Shown here piece by piece: positions 6,040 through 6,149 of a DNA stretch of 6,149 nt. How positions within the stretch are numbered: position 1 is the first letter of the stretch; every line of letters starts with the position of its first letter. The position numbers and the translations under genes are program-made. Location of the stretch: the NCBI GenBank assembly GCA_035298385.1, contig DATGYC010000319.1, positions 1 to 6,149 on the forward strand. The letters are read 5' to 3'. The DNA comes from DATGYC01 sp035298385 (GTDB taxonomy: Bacteria; Bacillota; Sulfobacillia; Symbiobacteriales; Symbiobacteriaceae). The notes below the pieces were generated by a model. The model had not been told where the DNA came from. It searched no databases and saw only the letters and a list, made by a program, of their open reading frames with translations.

Positions 6040-6149
6040 AGATCTCATCCGGCATATCCAGGAACCGCTCGATCTCCGCAAAGAGCTGCCGGAGCGCCCC
6101 GTAGTTGATCGTATGCCGAGCCCCCCGCCCCTCCTGCGCCGTCTCGATC
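6038..6149 (-). CDS. Unidentified protein, last 36 residues (enters from the right edge)
   Basis: A leftward frame is open from the window edge to TAA at 6040-6038. It reads as credible protein: a charged start (IETAQEGRGARHTINYG) followed by an amphipathic helix-like end (LRQLFAEIERFLDMPDEI). The amino-acid makeup fits real coding and the codons favour G/C at the third position, with the stop placed just before the terminator hairpin. The family cannot be named from 36 residues. A C-terminal helix of this kind occurs in alpha/beta hydrolases and many other folds, so I assign no function. It converges on gltB, so the two are not in one operon. Confidence 0.6.
   Translation of the reverse strand, partial: IETAQEGRGARHTINYGALRQLFAEIERFLDMPDEI

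Overview
The window is GC-rich bacterial DNA, roughly two thirds G+C in the genes, with a clearly more AT-rich divergent intergenic region. It carries good Shine-Dalgarno sequences and sigma70-type promoters. No rRNA or marker gene is present, so the organism cannot be named. A GC-rich lineage such as Chloroflexota (Thermomicrobia-like) or a deep actinobacterial relative would fit, but that is a low-confidence impression.

Layout. Positions 1-914 hold a leftward gene cluster: a DUF4395-type membrane protein (483-914), an unrecognised small gene (ATG at 471), and an unrecognised gene starting at 245 and leaving the window at its left edge. The last two overlap in a way that suggests a frameshift or a misread base. 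Positions 915-1240 are a divergent regulatory region with two near-consensus promoters, one leftward for the DUF4395 cluster and one rightward for the large gene. The rightward promoter gives a leader of about 100 nt that can fold to mask the ribosome binding site.

Positions 1241-5920 are one very large gene (1559 aa), the large subunit of glutamate synthase (GOGAT, GltB family). All domains are present in the normal order: Ntn-type glutaminase, central domain, FMN/Fe-S synthase domain and GXGXG domain. The glutaminase nucleophile Cys23 follows a 22-residue propeptide. Several signature motifs differ from textbook GltB, most notably a fourth cysteine in the iron-sulfur loop (CX2CX2CX4C instead of CX5CX4C). 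No small subunit (gltD) is next to it.

Positions 5921-6149 hold a strong GC-rich hairpin between converging genes, and the last 36 codons of a leftward gene entering from the right edge.

How the genes work together: glutamate synthase turns glutamine plus 2-oxoglutarate into two glutamates and is the assimilatory partner of glutamine synthetase. Nothing links the leftward DUF4395 cluster to nitrogen metabolism except the shared intergenic region. I see no mobile element, CRISPR array, tRNA or rRNA.
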